A DNA stretch of 64,000 nucleotides from Lycocorax pyrrhopterus obiensis (GCA_014706295.1 JACSVZ010000006.1:28619629-28683628); one strand, 5' to 3'; shown: positions 1 to 13,734, numbered from the stretch's first letter. The notes: generated by a model from the letters alone, not told the origin. A program made the numbers and translations.

Positions 1-2510
1 AGCAGCAATGTTTTCAGATGTTTGGCTTTGCTCCAAATCTAAAAATGGTATGAGTATTTTGTTTTATTTTCAATAAGTATTCCATCTTATGGAGTTTGCA
101 TTTGATGTCAAAATTTACTGCATGTTGGAAAATATATAAAATCGAAAAAAATATTTAATTTCAAGGATTAAAAAATGCTATAAACATAATCAGTAATGTG
201 TGAACTTGTAAGCTGCTTAGGCAGCTTAGTCCATTTAAGGATCTAAATGTTTGGTTGCCTATAGGAAAATCATTTGAAAATATCAAAGTGTCTGGAGTCT
301 ACAGAATAGAAAGTCTTGCAAAAACAGTTTTTTTATTTTATATATAAAATTTCTAAACCAGAAACACTGGAATAGAAGCCTTTCTACTTTCTTGTATTTC
401 TTATTCCAGTCTTAGATGGAACCAAATAGTAGTAAGTAGAAAAGAGGGACATACAAGAGAATATTAGTTCAAATTCTCAAAATAAGAAAAGGTGTTTCAC
501 TAGAAATTTTGAGTGCAGTTTCAATCCAGTTGTAATACAATGCTATTCAATGTCTTTACCTATGATGTTATTAGCTTTGCCAATAATAAGATACTGGCAA
601 AATACTTCTTTTTATTCTGTGATATTTTGTGATATATTTTAATTTGCTTGTGATAACATAAACTAGAAAGCTTTAGATTGTTGGTATTTCCAAATAAATA
701 TCAACACTAGTATTTCTTTTGTTCTCTTACAGCAGACAAGCAAATATGTGGTATTCTTTTTTGAAGGCTTTCACACCGTACATATGTCTTTGTCATTCAT
801 GGCTACAGGTAATGTCATTCTGGTGAAGTGAAAGCAGCAATGATCAAACACCAGCAAGTTACATTGCAAAACATGGGATCTGAATGTCTGAATCAAGGTC
901 CAATTGCATTTAACTGAAATAGCACTTACTGCCCCTGGAACCAAGTGACTAGGCCTGACTTTAATAATCATCTCCCTCATGAATGCTTAATATTACAAAA
1001 CAACCCATCATAGCCTCAGGAACTCCTGAGCTGTAGAGTTAAAGAAAAGCCAAAACTGATTAAAGGCAACCACATATTCATTCTCAGTCTAGCTTGTGCT
1101 CATGTGCATGGAAATGTCAGCAGACTGATTTCATGTGGCATGAAGTTCCACTTAATATTTGTAATATTAAATATAATACTGTCCACAGAAAAACACAGCA
1201 CAGAAGTCTGATCAGAAAGAAGGAAAAGAGAGAGAGACTCATATGCATATGTAGAGGTTATAAAGTGTGTGTCAAAACCACATTTATTTTATATCATTAC
1301 CAACACTGACATTATAGGTAATTTTCACACCAAAGAAGTAAGCATTGATCTGTGAGTTTTATTTGAAATTAGCTTCACATGGTAAGGCCAGTTATAATCA
1401 GTTTGCATGTTTTGACATAATTTAGAAGACGTGACAAAATATGAACTGCCTCAGAAAAAGAAACACCAAATAATGCTGCCTGTGAAGTCTATATAGAAAA
1501 ATCTTATTAAATAAGTGTCACAGTTTGGGAATTATTTCTTAACTTTAACAGCTAAAGTAGCAACATCCTGAGCAGACAGCTCCATAGCTTTTACAGTACT
1601 GACTGTTACTGTGGATTTTCTCCCAAACAGTTTTTTAACCTATTCCTCTCCTTTAATAAGCAAAAGAAAAGTAACAGTATGAACCAGGTTAATACAAGAA
1701 AACATCATCAACAAAAATCAGACATACATCTGAATGCCGGGTGGCATTTGGATATTTTGAGGTATTTTTCAAGCTATATTCAAAGTACAATAGCAAACTA
1801 TCAATTAAAATTGAAGACGAGCAACCAACAGACATTCTTGAGAGCTATAGTGCTGAGTGGAGTCTTCTCTAGTGTTTTTCACAAGAATACACCCATTTGA
1901 CAGTGTCTAGCAGGCAATCAGTAATAGATTTCACATGCCAACACCAAAGCACATACAGTGTTCAGATGACACGTATAACAGAAAACAACAGAAAAACAAA
2001 TTTTCAGTATTCTAGAAATATTTAGGCAAAACAAATGTTACTGTCGCCAGTGAAATACTCCACGTAACTGAAATTTCTTGCCATATTTAAAGACAGACAG
2101 TAAAGGTTACACCAAGTCAAAAGGCAAAGTCCACCAACTTGAGAAAGCCCATTTGCACCCATGTTTGTTGATTGAGACATCAAATGAATCATAATAGATG
2201 TTAACACCAAATAACAAGTTAGTAACTACAGGAACACTGACATGTAAGGAGCAGCTGCAATTCAACTTTGTAGGACAGTTTCAAACATCCTTATTAATAT
2301 GACACAGAAAACTGGACTGCTTTTTAGAAAGAGAAATTACCCTGTTCAGGAAACAAGAAATAGCCTTTACACAGACATTGGTCAGATCTGTAATCCTATA
2401 CATTTGAAAGCCCACAGTCGAAGCCTGTCTTTTATCGCTTAGTTAAGTAACAGGGTATTCCAAAAACAAATACAACAAGGAAATGAGAAAATGAGTAAAT
2501 ATTTACTCAC
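1..2510 (-). other. DLC1: DLC1 intron downstream of the 34-nt exon (partial)
   Basis: This non-coding sequence follows, on the minus strand, the splice donor of the 34-nt exon that ends at 2511. The next DLC1 exon, which should open the SAM domain, is not visible here, so the intron runs off the left edge. In human DLC1 the promoters of shorter isoforms lie in the corresponding intron (established knowledge), but I see no CpG island or first-exon candidate in these 2.5 kb. The sequence is AT-rich and holds only short open frames of 60-75 codons without recognisable similarity. A small imperfect hairpin with 7-bp arms lies near 1015-1030. No interspersed repeat is recognised. Confidence 0.85.
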
Positions 2511-2544
2511 CAGCCTTCTCCTTCTCTGAAATAACTGGCATAGC
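2511..2544 (-). CDS. DLC1: DLC1 long-isoform micro-exon (human exon 5 equivalent), 34 nt
   Basis: On the minus strand the exon lies between an acceptor reading tttctttcag and a donor reading gtgagtaaat. It encodes AMPVISEKEKA plus the first base of the next codon. The human long isoform has AIQGISEKEKA here, followed by glutamate (recalled sequence), so SEKEKA is identical and the variable start has the same length. The preceding exon ends in phase 0. This one ends in phase 1, as required to enter the shared SAM-domain exon beginning with glutamate. DLC1 is a RhoA/Cdc42 GTPase-activating protein at focal adhesions; this piece belongs to the linker between the long N-terminal extension and the SAM domain. 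It is too short for ORF callers. Because its length is not a multiple of three, skipping it would shift the frame. Confidence 0.93.
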
Positions 2545-4642
2545 CTGAAAGAAAACAAAGAAGATACCACTATTAAAAAATATTAGGGAATATTTAGGGA
2601 ATACTAGTAATATTAGGGAAATATTATGAAATCTTGGGGTAAATTTTGTGAATGTCTAGAAGGTCTGGAAAAAACTGAGGTCTCACCGTGTTAAGCCCTC
2701 TGGAGAGAAACATGCAGTTCCCATTTGAGTGTCTTATAATCTATTGTGAAACTAATTACTGTTAGAAAGAACTAGGAGAGAAGGGAGGAGATGGAGTTAA
2801 TAAGATACTCCTATGATCACATTTTGAAATAATCATCCTAGAACACATGATCACAAAATTCCACTGGGAAATTACTTAATAATTTTGAGGGAGGAAGACA
2901 AAATCCGTGTGGCTGAAGATTAGACTGAAATGCCAAATCTTTATTCTGCAGGCTCAAATATGTGTTGTTCTATAATAGACCAGTTTCTTATGTTTTATAT
3001 AAATTTTCAGAGACAAGTAATAGAATTGTTTTCATATAATTGTTTCTGGACTTGGAAAATTGCTTGAGATGTCTCTTTTTTGCAATGGATGTAGAATTTT
3101 TTTGATTATATGCTTTTATTTCAGACTAATATAGAAGAACTTTCTGAGAGTATTGTCCCTAAAAAAATGTGGTTATAGATTGAATGAACAGTAAAGTGAA
3201 ATTTATATGTCAAACACATAAAAAGAATTTTAAAATGTGCATATAGCTTAAAGGCAAGAAAGTCTGGATGATAAATTGGATTCTGTATACAATGTATGCA
3301 GAACTGCCACATGAGTTAAGGTTATCAATTTTACATTCTTTTCACTTATATCAGTCTAGTCTTTATTCAGCAGATTTTCCTGCTGCAGATTCAAAGAAAA
3401 AGAAAAAGGGGAGAGACGCAAGGAAAAAACAAAACAACCAACTTCAGACTTGCTATAGAATTTCTCAAAACAAACTTTGAAAATTTAATTTCAGGATTTG
3501 ATTTGTCCTGCTATATACAATAGTGTTTCATAGCATTTTCTGCATAAAATTTCAACAAAATTTCAACTAGAATATGTCTTAGATTATAGGCATTAACATA
3601 TGCCTTTTGTGATTCTTTCTGTTTCACATGTACTCTGACTGGCTAAATGTGTGTTGCTTGATTTTGACATTCAAAAATATTATACAATCAGATCAGACTA
3701 ATATTATTCAAATCAACAATAGCCTCTTGCTGGAAAAGCATTGTTCTTGCATTATACAAGCGTATATTTGTTCAGAAGAAGGACCAGTAATGCAACAAAG
3801 TCATTAATTTCCATAGACTGAGGAAAATTAACATGACAAAGAAAAAAAAAAATCACAGTGTGAATCAAGGTCTCAGTTCCAAAGAAAGAAAAAGTGTATC
3901 ATGTATTAATTTTTACAAAAAGTTGATATAATTTTGAAAAAGAGTATGTATTTTTCTTCTCTTTCCCAGACTTAAGTGGTTACACTGGCTAAGATAAGTA
4001 AGAAAATAAGAAAGAAAACTTCAGATTCACAATTCACATTAGTCCAAGAAGGAAATTTGCAAAGACAACTTTGTAAAGAGGAGAAGGTGAGAAATAAGCA
4101 AACAAACAGGAAAAAAACCCTTAATGGTACAAGAAAGAATGAGGGAACATTAGTGTGAATCAAATGGGAGGGTCAGGACAAAAGAAGGAAAAATGGTGAC
4201 AGATTCATATCACACTTTAAAGTTGAGTTTTTTTAGCTAGAAAAAGTATGATGGCTTTCTCTAAGAAAAGCTTAGAGAACAACTTTGAGATGGCTGAAGA
4301 TGCAGCAACCAAGAGTGGCTGCACTGAAATCATAAGCTGTGTCATGGAAAAGAGGTAACAGTTTGATGGGGACAGCCTCTGGAAGGTCTACAATGAAAAG
4401 CCAAGGCAAACAGCTCAGGGGAAGCAGTTGCAGGACTCAGTGGGGAATACGATAAGGAGAAGTGGAGAAGATCATTTTCTGGTGGCTTTATGACAGACTT
4501 AAATGGACTTCGATCATGTTTATAATTGCACTGCGAGTCATTGACAGGGCCCTTAACCTGGATGAACTCTTCCTAAACAGCTGTCATCATCGTTCACATT
4601 AAAATGTAGATTTTTGTTCATATTGGCATATCAGATTTAATT

Positions 4643-4669
4643 AGATTAATCAGATTAATCAGATTAATC
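4643..4669. repeat. 9-bp tandem repeat (agattaatc)x3
   Basis: Three perfect copies of agattaatc are followed by a partial fourth (ag). Each copy contains the palindrome GATTAATC, made of two overlapping homeodomain cores (TAAT/GATTA), so the array offers several Otx/Pitx-like TAATC cores. Whether any protein binds there is inference only; a short slippage product is the simplest reading. Confidence 0.9.
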
Positions 4670-5811
4670 AGTTGTTAATAATGCCGTTGGTCACATCAAT
4701 TTATTTCCTGGAAATACACAATATTTCTAATCAATGAGCATTAAAACATGTTGATTACAGTGACATATATATTTTAGTGAATTTGTTAGATGGCAGTCTT
4801 AAAGTTGCTAGGGTTTAGTGGGTTTAACCCAGGTAAAAAACTGTAGCAGGAAATACATAAAATCATCAAGCCTCAGGGCAGATGTGGAAGTCACAAAATT
4901 TCTACTTCTGTTAAGTAAGATGAAGAAGCACTTTAAGTTCCAGAAAACTGAAAGGTAGAGTGAAGTAGAGTGCTTTCAAATATCTGTTTTCGAAACAGAG
5001 TGCAGTGCTTCTGAATTAAGATGTAAAATGAGCTAAAAATTCCATCCACATGTTCTATTGCTGCTCAAATGCTGAAAGAAAGAAGCCTAAATGGACATAG
5101 CATCTCTTGAAAATTTAAAATAAAGTAAACCATGAGCAAATCTTGTTGAACAAGATCTCAGACAGTCCTCCTATTGTTCAGTTTTTTGTTGACACAGCTA
5201 CACATGCTGCTTACATGCTGCCCAGTGGGAAAACATGATTGTTACTTATGAGAAATGCTCTCATCTTCAGTACAGTTTTGAATTCACTGGAGACCTTCCA
5301 ATGAGTTCCATATGTTCCAAATGAATTGCATTCCCAGGAAGTGATTTAACATTTCTGGCAACGGAGCAATTAAACCGGATTTTCCTGCTTGACCAGATGG
5401 GTTCACTGTAACTTCACATTATTTCTCACTCTCCTCACAGAACTGAAGAACTGGACTAACAATTTCTGCATGATCAGATCACACGTTTTAGAAAAAAGCA
5501 GACACATACCCTTCAAAGGTTTCAACAAACATCTCCCAAAGTCAGATTCCTCTCTATGTTTCTAATAGTATGTGCTCTTAGCAGCACCAAGAAAGAGAAG
5601 GAAATAAAAAAGGAAATAAAAAGAGGAGAAAACCAGACCACTGCTGAAATATATGCAGCTTTTTCTTTTAAATTAGAGGATGGGATTTTTAAACTACGAA
5701 AATCTTTTTTGAAATGTTATATGAATTTTTTTTTGTACATCCTTAGTGTATTGCAACTGTGTCATTGAAAATATATGTGCAAATATGACTGTGAAGTGTA
5801 TGTAGAACACT

Positions 5812-6999
5812 ATAGAATTATAGAATCATAGAATAGCTTGGGCTAGCAGGGACATTTAGAGGTCACCTCTCCGCAATGAGCAGGGACATCTTCAACTAGA
5901 TCGGGTTGCTCAGAGTACAATCCAACCTGACCTTGAACGTTTCCAGGGATGGGGCACCTACCACCTCTCTGGGCAACCTGCCAGCTGTCAGTGTTTCACC
6001 ATCTTCACTGTAAAAAAATTCTTCCTCATATCTAATCTAAATCGACCCTCTTTTCAGTTCAATACCATTGCTCTGCCAAATAGTGTGCCCACATCTTTCT
6101 TATAAGCCCCTTTTAGGTACTTTAGGCCCCAATGAGGCCTTCTCTTCTCCATGCAGAACAATCCCAGCCTTTCCTCAACCTTTCCTCACAGGAGAGGTAC
6201 TCCAGCCCGCTGACCATCCTCATGGCCCTTGTCTGGACTCCAGCCCTTCCATATGCTTCCTGTGCTGGGGACCACAGAGCTGGACGCAGTCCTCCAGGTG
6301 GGGTCTCACCAGAGTGGAGGGGAAGAATGCCCTTCTTCACCCTGCTGCCCACGCTGCTTTGGATGCAGCCCAAGATTGGCTCATGGTTGGCTCATGTCCA
6401 GCCTCTCATCCATCAACACCCCCAAGTCCTTCTTGGCAGGACTGCTCTGGATCTGTCCATTACCCAGCCTGTGATCATACCGGTGGTTGCCCCAAGCGCA
6501 GGACTTTGCCCATGGTCTTTTGAACCTCATGAAGTTCCCATGGACCCAGTCATCAGGCTTGCCCTGGTCCCTCTGGATGGGATCCTGTCCCTCAGGTGTG
6601 TCAATGGCACCACTCAGCTTGGTGCTGTCTGCAACCTTGCTGAGGGTGCACCCGATTCTACCGCCTGTGTTGTTGATGAAGACATTAAACAGTGCTGGTC
6701 CCAATACGGACCCCTGAGGGACACCGCTTATCACTGATGTCCACTGGGACATTGACCACTACCCTCTGGATGCAACCATCCAGCAAATTCCTTACCCACC
6801 AAACGGTCCAATACTCAAATCCATCTATCTCCGACGCAGAGAGAAGGATTCTGGTGGACACACAAGTCAAAGGAGTTACAGAAGTCCAGATAAATGACAT
6901 CTGTAACTCTCTCCTTGTCCACTGATGTAGTCATTCTATTAGAGAAGTCAGCTAGGTTGGTCAGGCAGAATTTGTCCTTGGTGAAGCTGTGCTGCACAT
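5812..6999 (-). mobile_element. CR1 LINE, 5'-truncated, decayed
   Basis: The left end carries the CR1 3'-terminal octamer-type tail (reverse complement of attctatg repeats, 5812-5835), so the element runs on the minus strand. The body shows typical CR1 3'UTR text and then reverse transcriptase coding sequence split over three frames. One frame has YLDF of RT motif A (near 6870), another [10 protein letters not shown] (near 6710), and a third SRVKKGILPLHS (near 6330). The catalytic box reads VADST where CR1 normally has FADDT, so the second aspartate is lost. With the frameshifts this shows a dead copy. The 5' end stops within the RT domain near 6999, the usual CR1 truncation. Open frames of up to 201 codons on the opposite strand are shadows. 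Confidence 0.95.
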
Positions 7000-9900
7000 T
7001 TTGAGCACATATTGGACACTTTTCTTTAAAATTGCTGTTACCTTGACCATATAGATATTATTACCTAGTAATACTGGGTTAAATAGCCGCTTCCTGTGAA
7101 TTTTATTAGATGGTGGTAATCAGTTTGGTGGAAAAGGTGTCTTCCAGCAAGAAAAAAAAATGGTGAAAATTCTGGTAAATCAGAACTTAAAATAAAAATC
7201 TTGCACAAATTAAAATTTTGTTTGACACAAGCAAAATGTTCTTCTGGCTTTGAAGAATATTTTAACAGGAAAGAATATTAAATATGAAAACAAAAGCCCA
7301 TAATTTCCAAGAGAAACTATTCATTTTTGCCATGAGCAGTCCTTCACTATGAAATAAGGAAAGAGAGAATCCCTTCCCACTCTCCAAATGAGATTCCTTC
7401 CATTACAGTGTCAAAATTCACATATTTCATCTCTGATCTTGGATAAAAAATTAGAACCATAGCTTTCCAGATTGGAAGTGGTGTAGTCAATAAATGTGTG
7501 CAGTGTCTTGGTGGTGAAAGCAAGGGGCATCATCTGCAAAGAAGACAGATCGTATTTGGGAGCAGTGGTGAGGATATGCTGAGCTGCAAGACTGCCACTG
7601 TAAAAACTTGAGGCACAGCCAGCCTGACCTGAACACAGCTTGGCTCTCTCTTAACTGTAGGCAAAGCTACATCATTTGTATACTGACTCCAAACCGGCAG
7701 AGAAAGCCACTATGATCAGAATTAAACTAGCTTTTGTTTTGGTTCCTTGCACTCGCATAACAAAAGCAGCTCTATCATGACTGACTCATTTGCAAAGGGC
7801 TGCCCTAGGTGGCAAATATTTGTATAAACTGGCTAGTTATTGTGGAGGAGCATGTATTATGGTGTTTCTGAAGAAATTATCCCGTTACATCTATTTATTG
7901 TTGTAGTATCTCATAAACACATCAGAATGTCTCTATATTTCAATTTTACAAAAAAAGATATAGCATCTCTATTTAAAAGTTAATAAATTCACTTTTTAAA
8001 CTTTTTTGTTACAGAAGATAAAGTGCATTTGGCATTACATGAATCACATTTTTATTGCTGCTATCACACCAACAATGGATATTCTACGAAGACCGTCCAT
8101 CGTAAAGGTCTGTCAGCTATGCAGCTTTTTTCAGGTATTTGAATAGAAATGCTGGGAAATTTCCTTGCTAATGATTCAATACATCTTGATTTGTAAGCAT
8201 TTTTCTACAATTTTGCATGAGGAGATAATATCTTTTACTGCCCAGGGTGAAAGGAAAACTCCAGGGCAAAGATTAACTTATGGGGATTTGACCAGAAAGA
8301 GAAAATCCAGCCTTCACAGGTGACTCACAATTGCTGAGCTCAAGATGTTATAAATCCTCTACCCTATTTTTGGAAATGCTTTTATGTTATTCACCTCTTA
8401 TTCCTGCAATTATAAATCAAGGTCTAAATTCTCACCTCAGTGGATGCTTCTCTTATGAAAAATAGAGATAGTAAAAATTGCGGTTTTCACTGAAATTATT
8501 TGCTTCAAGACCAAATCTATTCAATAAAACTAGAAGCTTTATACTGCAATAGAAGCAGAAAAGAGATCAACCTCCAAAGACTGCAAACATAGAAAATAAT
8601 GTTATATTTATGTTTTAGAGATGATCATTGATTTTAAGACCAGAAACAACTATGTAGATTGAAATATATCTCAGTTGTCTTCTTTCTACTCAACTGATCA
8701 AAACAAAAATCTAAAATCCTCTAGATATAGATGATGTACTGAGCTTCTACAAGAAAAAAAGGAGGTAATATGAACACAATGTACAATTACCAAGGAAGGA
8801 TAATGAACCAAATGACAGAGAACCCTATTCCAGTAAACAAGAAGTTTGTACCTGAAAACTGAGGTTAAAAATGCTCGGACAGAAAACAAATTTTAAGCAT
8901 TATTCAGTTTATCATTAAACAGCGTGTGTTCTGTATAATCTGGAGTTCTTAAATAGGCTTCTTATTTTATTTTATTTCGAAGGTATGCTCCAATTTTCTT
9001 GATTTGAATAAGTAGTAATTAAAAATTAACTGGGCTGTTTTACAAAAGAAAAAAATTCACAATCATTCAGATGGTTTGGAATTGGGAAATACTGCAGTCC
9101 ATAAGCAGAATTTTCCTCAGTAATATCTCCTTTACACCAAAATACTGAGTAAGTGTCTCTACTGGTAAATTCTGATCTTTTGAAACCAAAGCCTTTCATG
9201 CTAATGAATCAAATTAAGAGAATAAACATGTAGAAAACCCTTTCAAAAATTCTAATTAATTTAAAGTGCCATAATATTTTAGTATTTGCATTGAACAGAA
9301 ATTGTAGCAATAATATTGAAAAAAACACAAGAATGATTATTTTATCATTCAGACGTATTTACAAAACAATATTTTATTAAACTTGTAGGTTTTAAAATTA
9401 AGTTTTCTGTTCCCCACAGTTTTATTTTTTTTCCATCTGGATGAGGAAAGAGAAAAAATAAAACCGTAAAACTTTCAGGACAGACCAGCTTCAGAAGGGA
9501 AATTTAGCAAGGTCTTTCTTCTTTGTGGTCTTTAATTTTACTGAAGGGTAGAGTGGAAGGCAATTAAAATCCACCCAACAATAAAGCTGCATCAATTATC
9601 TCATTTTTAAAAAGAAATTAATGTCACATTCGGATGTGTCTGGCTAAGTTTATGACAACACTACGAATTTAATTCTAGTGGAAATACAAAGCTCTATGCT
9701 TGCCTGCGTGTGTTCTCCTCCAGTCTGTTGATGCCTCTCCACACTTACTTTGTTTTCTGACTAGATATTTCTGTTTGCTCGAGCCTCTTTATGACACTCA
9801 GGTCATGCACAGAGACCTCTTCTAGTCAGTGCTGGATGGTTGGCAGTTCTCCTTCCACGAGGCCACTGCCAAGAGCCTTCATTTGGGGTGGTCTGATAAT

Positions 9901-12900
9901 TTCCTCTGTCTTTGTCATTCAGCTGGCAGAGTGTGACTCTCATTGGAATGGAAGTACAAAGCAAAGATGCAGGGTAATGGTCTTGTGCTCTGTCTGGTCT
10001 TATCACAGAGTCTCCATAGATCAGGGTAAGCTCCCAATGCTCTGAAACCTGTCAGGACCACATGAAGCTGGTTCATATGACAGACAGGACAAAAGCCTGT
10101 CTACAGCTTGTCCAGACCATTAAGTAGAGTTTGGCCATAATAAAGAATTAATTTCTTTCTCTATAGGGATACTAAAATCTTCACAGCAGTATCTGCAGGT
10201 TCCTAAATACCCCAAGATTTACTGTCACACATTTAGTGAAAACTTATTATGTTTTTTTTTTTTTCAAATTAGCAATTGCTAGACCTCAGCTTATTTATAT
10301 ATAAGGACTTAACTTGAAATAAAAGCAAAGGTTTAAATAAACTTATTTTTGATACTTCCCGGGAGTTCATGAAATAAGGAATTTGATTTCCACTTAAACT
10401 GCCCTCTACTTTCTGTGATGGACATACAGTATTTGAAAATGGGGTCAGTTAAATTTTAATTCCGTGTTAAGGAACATTTATATCACTTTTGGTAATAACA
10501 ACAATCTGTGCTTCCTTCCATTCCCCAAACATGTGTATCTCTTCCCTAAAGAAAACATAACTTGAATGTTAACACCAAAGCTGAGATGTGACACACTACG
10601 TCTAGAACTGGAGCAGCCCCAAGAGTGCTCATGTTTTTCATCAATCGCCAGTTGCTCTATTACGACTCATTTACACAGAGAGCTTTTTCCCAAGCTCACA
10701 AGTAAATTTTTTGGCTAATATTTATCTTATAATACCTTTTACGATAACAAACATATGAATAAACCCTGCAGCATTGGCAAAACTGAACTATTTGGGAACC
10801 AGAAGGCATGCAGCTCTATATGGCAACAGTATAAAGATAATTAGAGTCTCATGTTTCCTATTAGTTTCAACATCATGTAATGTCTAGAAATGTGATTTTT
10901 CCTTAAAGCCCTGAAGTCTGAGGAATGCTTCTATGTGGCTGACAGGAATCCCAGGTGATTTCAGTTTTTACTCATCTTACATATAAAGTTTATAACCTTA
11001 AAACATGTTTCATGTAAATAAAAAGTTGTGTCATGTGATGATAGAAACTAAAATCTGTTACATGATGAGTCCAAGTAACAAAGCACCTGTGAGCACCTAC
11101 TTGCAGAATAAAAAGGGAATTTAAACCCAACAGAATCATACCACTCCTGTCTTTCCTTAGCCACCTCAAAGAAAACAAAGGTGTCTTTTGCCCTTCATCC
11201 TGAGAAAAGCAAGTCGCGCTTGCTAATTTTGAAGGGTGCTGATATGAAAATGAGGAAGCTCACTTAATGGCTACAAGTGCCAGAATGTATCATAACACTG
11301 ATGCTGCATCTTCATGAGCCAATTGAAAAAAGCTTAGCTATAGAAATCATCAGCCATGCAAGCGGGCTTGAATGATCTTTCTGATACTCAGACCAAATTC
11401 AGTGGTTGATTGCGATCTACATTTTTGTATTCCACTAATGTTATTCTCCTGGATGCAGATATCACTGAGGTTAGCAGCCACAACTCTGCAATAGTTTCTG
11501 GAATATTATGTGTGAAGGATCAGTTTTTATGCTGGTCAAAGAAACCTCGCTGTGTTCAGCTTTGTGTTAGAAAATCAGTGGTAGAGCATTGCAGCAACTG
11601 ACACCTACTGGGAGAGCAGCAGCTATTGAGATTTACTAAGATTGATCCTGTGTGAGTTTGTGCTCTTGAATCTCTGCAGATAATCCCAGCTGCAGAGCCT
11701 CTTCCCATTGTTAGCTACAGCAGGCTGTTACAACTGTTTGGAGTTGTCTAACTAAATAAATAAAAAAGCAAACCCCAAGAAGCTAGTTTTTAAAACACGA
11801 TATGTATGTTTTGGAATGAATATTGATGCTTACAGTCTCATGTATATTCAGTCACTGGGATACTACTTTTGTTAGTCCAGCTGAGTAAAGATCTAAAGCA
11901 GATCCTCCGGGAGGCTCTTGATCTTTAGCTTTATTCCAGGTGTAAAAGAATAAATTACTACAAAAGTTACATTTCTTCTATGATGATGAAGCCTTTACTT
12001 TCTGCAGAACCTCACAGTTGTTTGCTCAGAAAGCTGCAGAGTCACAAAATAGTGATGCTAATCATGAGATGATGGAGACAGAAGAGGAGTAGCATGCCAG
12101 ACAGAAACAGTGATGGGTTTGGGAGCATCAGGGGGGTGTTTGATTACGGAAAAAGAGTACATCTAACTTTGCAAGGTAGCAGGACTGAGCATAAGAGAGT
12201 AAGTATCAAACTAATGTATTTCAGTAAGTTATCACCAACCCTGATAAATATGATAATTATCATGTTTCTTTTTGGTTTACTAAAAGATAGAGAAACATAG
12301 ATTACCATAAACCACCCTATTTTTTTTTACAGTGAGAAGAAAAATGACAAGCACTAGAAGCACACAAGATGACAGTGGTTTTACCTTGAGCAGGAGGTGG
12401 AGGTATAAAGGAGGGGAGTAAAAATTAAAATATGCTACTGGGATCTCATTTGCTTGTTTGACCATATTCTTGGAATCTCAGTTTGTTCATGCTTCAGCAT
12501 GCACATGTAGTGAGCACGAGCTTAAAAATAATCAAACACCAATACTGTGACCTTGCTAAGTCAGTGTATCTCTAGGTCATCCAAGAGAAAAAGAGATGAG
12601 ATGAAATGAGTTCTTTTGCTCTCTGTATGCCTAGTCTGTTAACCTTTAAACATTTGTCAAGGTTGTGGGTGACAGAGACAGTAAATCAAAACCACAGGTT
12701 TTGAGTGAAAAGTAGAAAATTGGCATTTTAGTTAATTCAAGAATTCCTATTTCTTTCAATATAGTTATGTTCAAAAAAAATTCAAAAGATATTGCTCATA
12801 TGAAAACAACCAAAAGACAGAAAAAAGAAACAAAATCATGTAATGAGTAAACATGAGAACTTTGTTTTTCTGAAAATAAATGGGAGCTTTGATTCCAAAA

Positions 12901-13710
12901 CGAGCTTATGGAAAGGATGCAAAGTTGTTTTTTTTAATCCAAATATAAAAATGAAAGCTCTAAAAAATACCCCAAGCCTTTGAAAAACCTCCTTGGAAAA
13001 CAAAAGACTCATATGCACAGCTGTTGTACGCTGAAATGCTTGCAACCTAATCACCTTTTTTTCTGTTTGAGAAAATATATACAATTATAGCCATTTCTAT
13101 TTTAATATCTAAACTCTGGTCAAACTGAGTATCAAATTTCCTCTCTTCAAAACCCCCAATACCTGGTTATTCTGGTAGAGTAAATAAACCAGATAAATGT
13201 ATGTTTCATCTGCCATAGAATTTCCTCAGCTGGAAGTGCTGCCAGTACGATCACTGCTCCAGGTCTGTGATATGATCAACTCCTATTACATGCCTTCAGG
13301 GTCTTTTAACACCTTGTTCAGCTGAGTAATCCCTGAACTAACATTTCCTAGTATATACCTACATGGAGAGACAACAGCACAGACAGCACACATGTTCCAT
13401 GTCTTCCTTCTCTGCAGTAATTGCATTTTATTCTCAGGTACTATCTGCCAAGCTGGGAGCCCCGATACCATAAAAATGCAGAAACCAAGAGAAATACATC
13501 TGTGACGTTTTGCTCATGCTGCTGACATATTTTAAAAGCCTGGGAGGAAGGAGGGGTGTTTTGCAAAGGATTGCAGGGGATTCTGGGTTTCATTCAGCAC
13601 TTTAATAATCATCTGTGTATGCTTCAGCTTAGGATGATCTTACTGCATGGGTAAGCTGGAAGACTAGTTATTCCTTTTCTTAGAGCAAGACTACTGGGGA
13701 TAGTCATGGT

Positions 13711-13734
13711 CTACTATTAAAACTTTAATAGTAG
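13711..13734. repeat. Perfect inverted repeat, 11-bp arms, 2-nt spacer
   Basis: ctactattaaa is followed by a two-base spacer and its exact reverse complement. It could extrude as a small cruciform or form a hairpin in pre-mRNA. It lies in intronic AT-rich DNA with no gene nearby, and no function is suggested. Confidence 0.9.

Noticed and set aside
6068..6737. Overlapping plus-strand open frames of 151 and 201 codons
   Set aside because: They are antisense to the CR1 reverse transcriptase region and exist because that region was once coding on the other strand.
9791..10045. 84-codon open frame in a GC-richer stretch near 9.7-10.1 kb
   Set aside because: No splice sites, motif or repeat family could be recognised. 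It could be an old repeat, but nothing supports a call.
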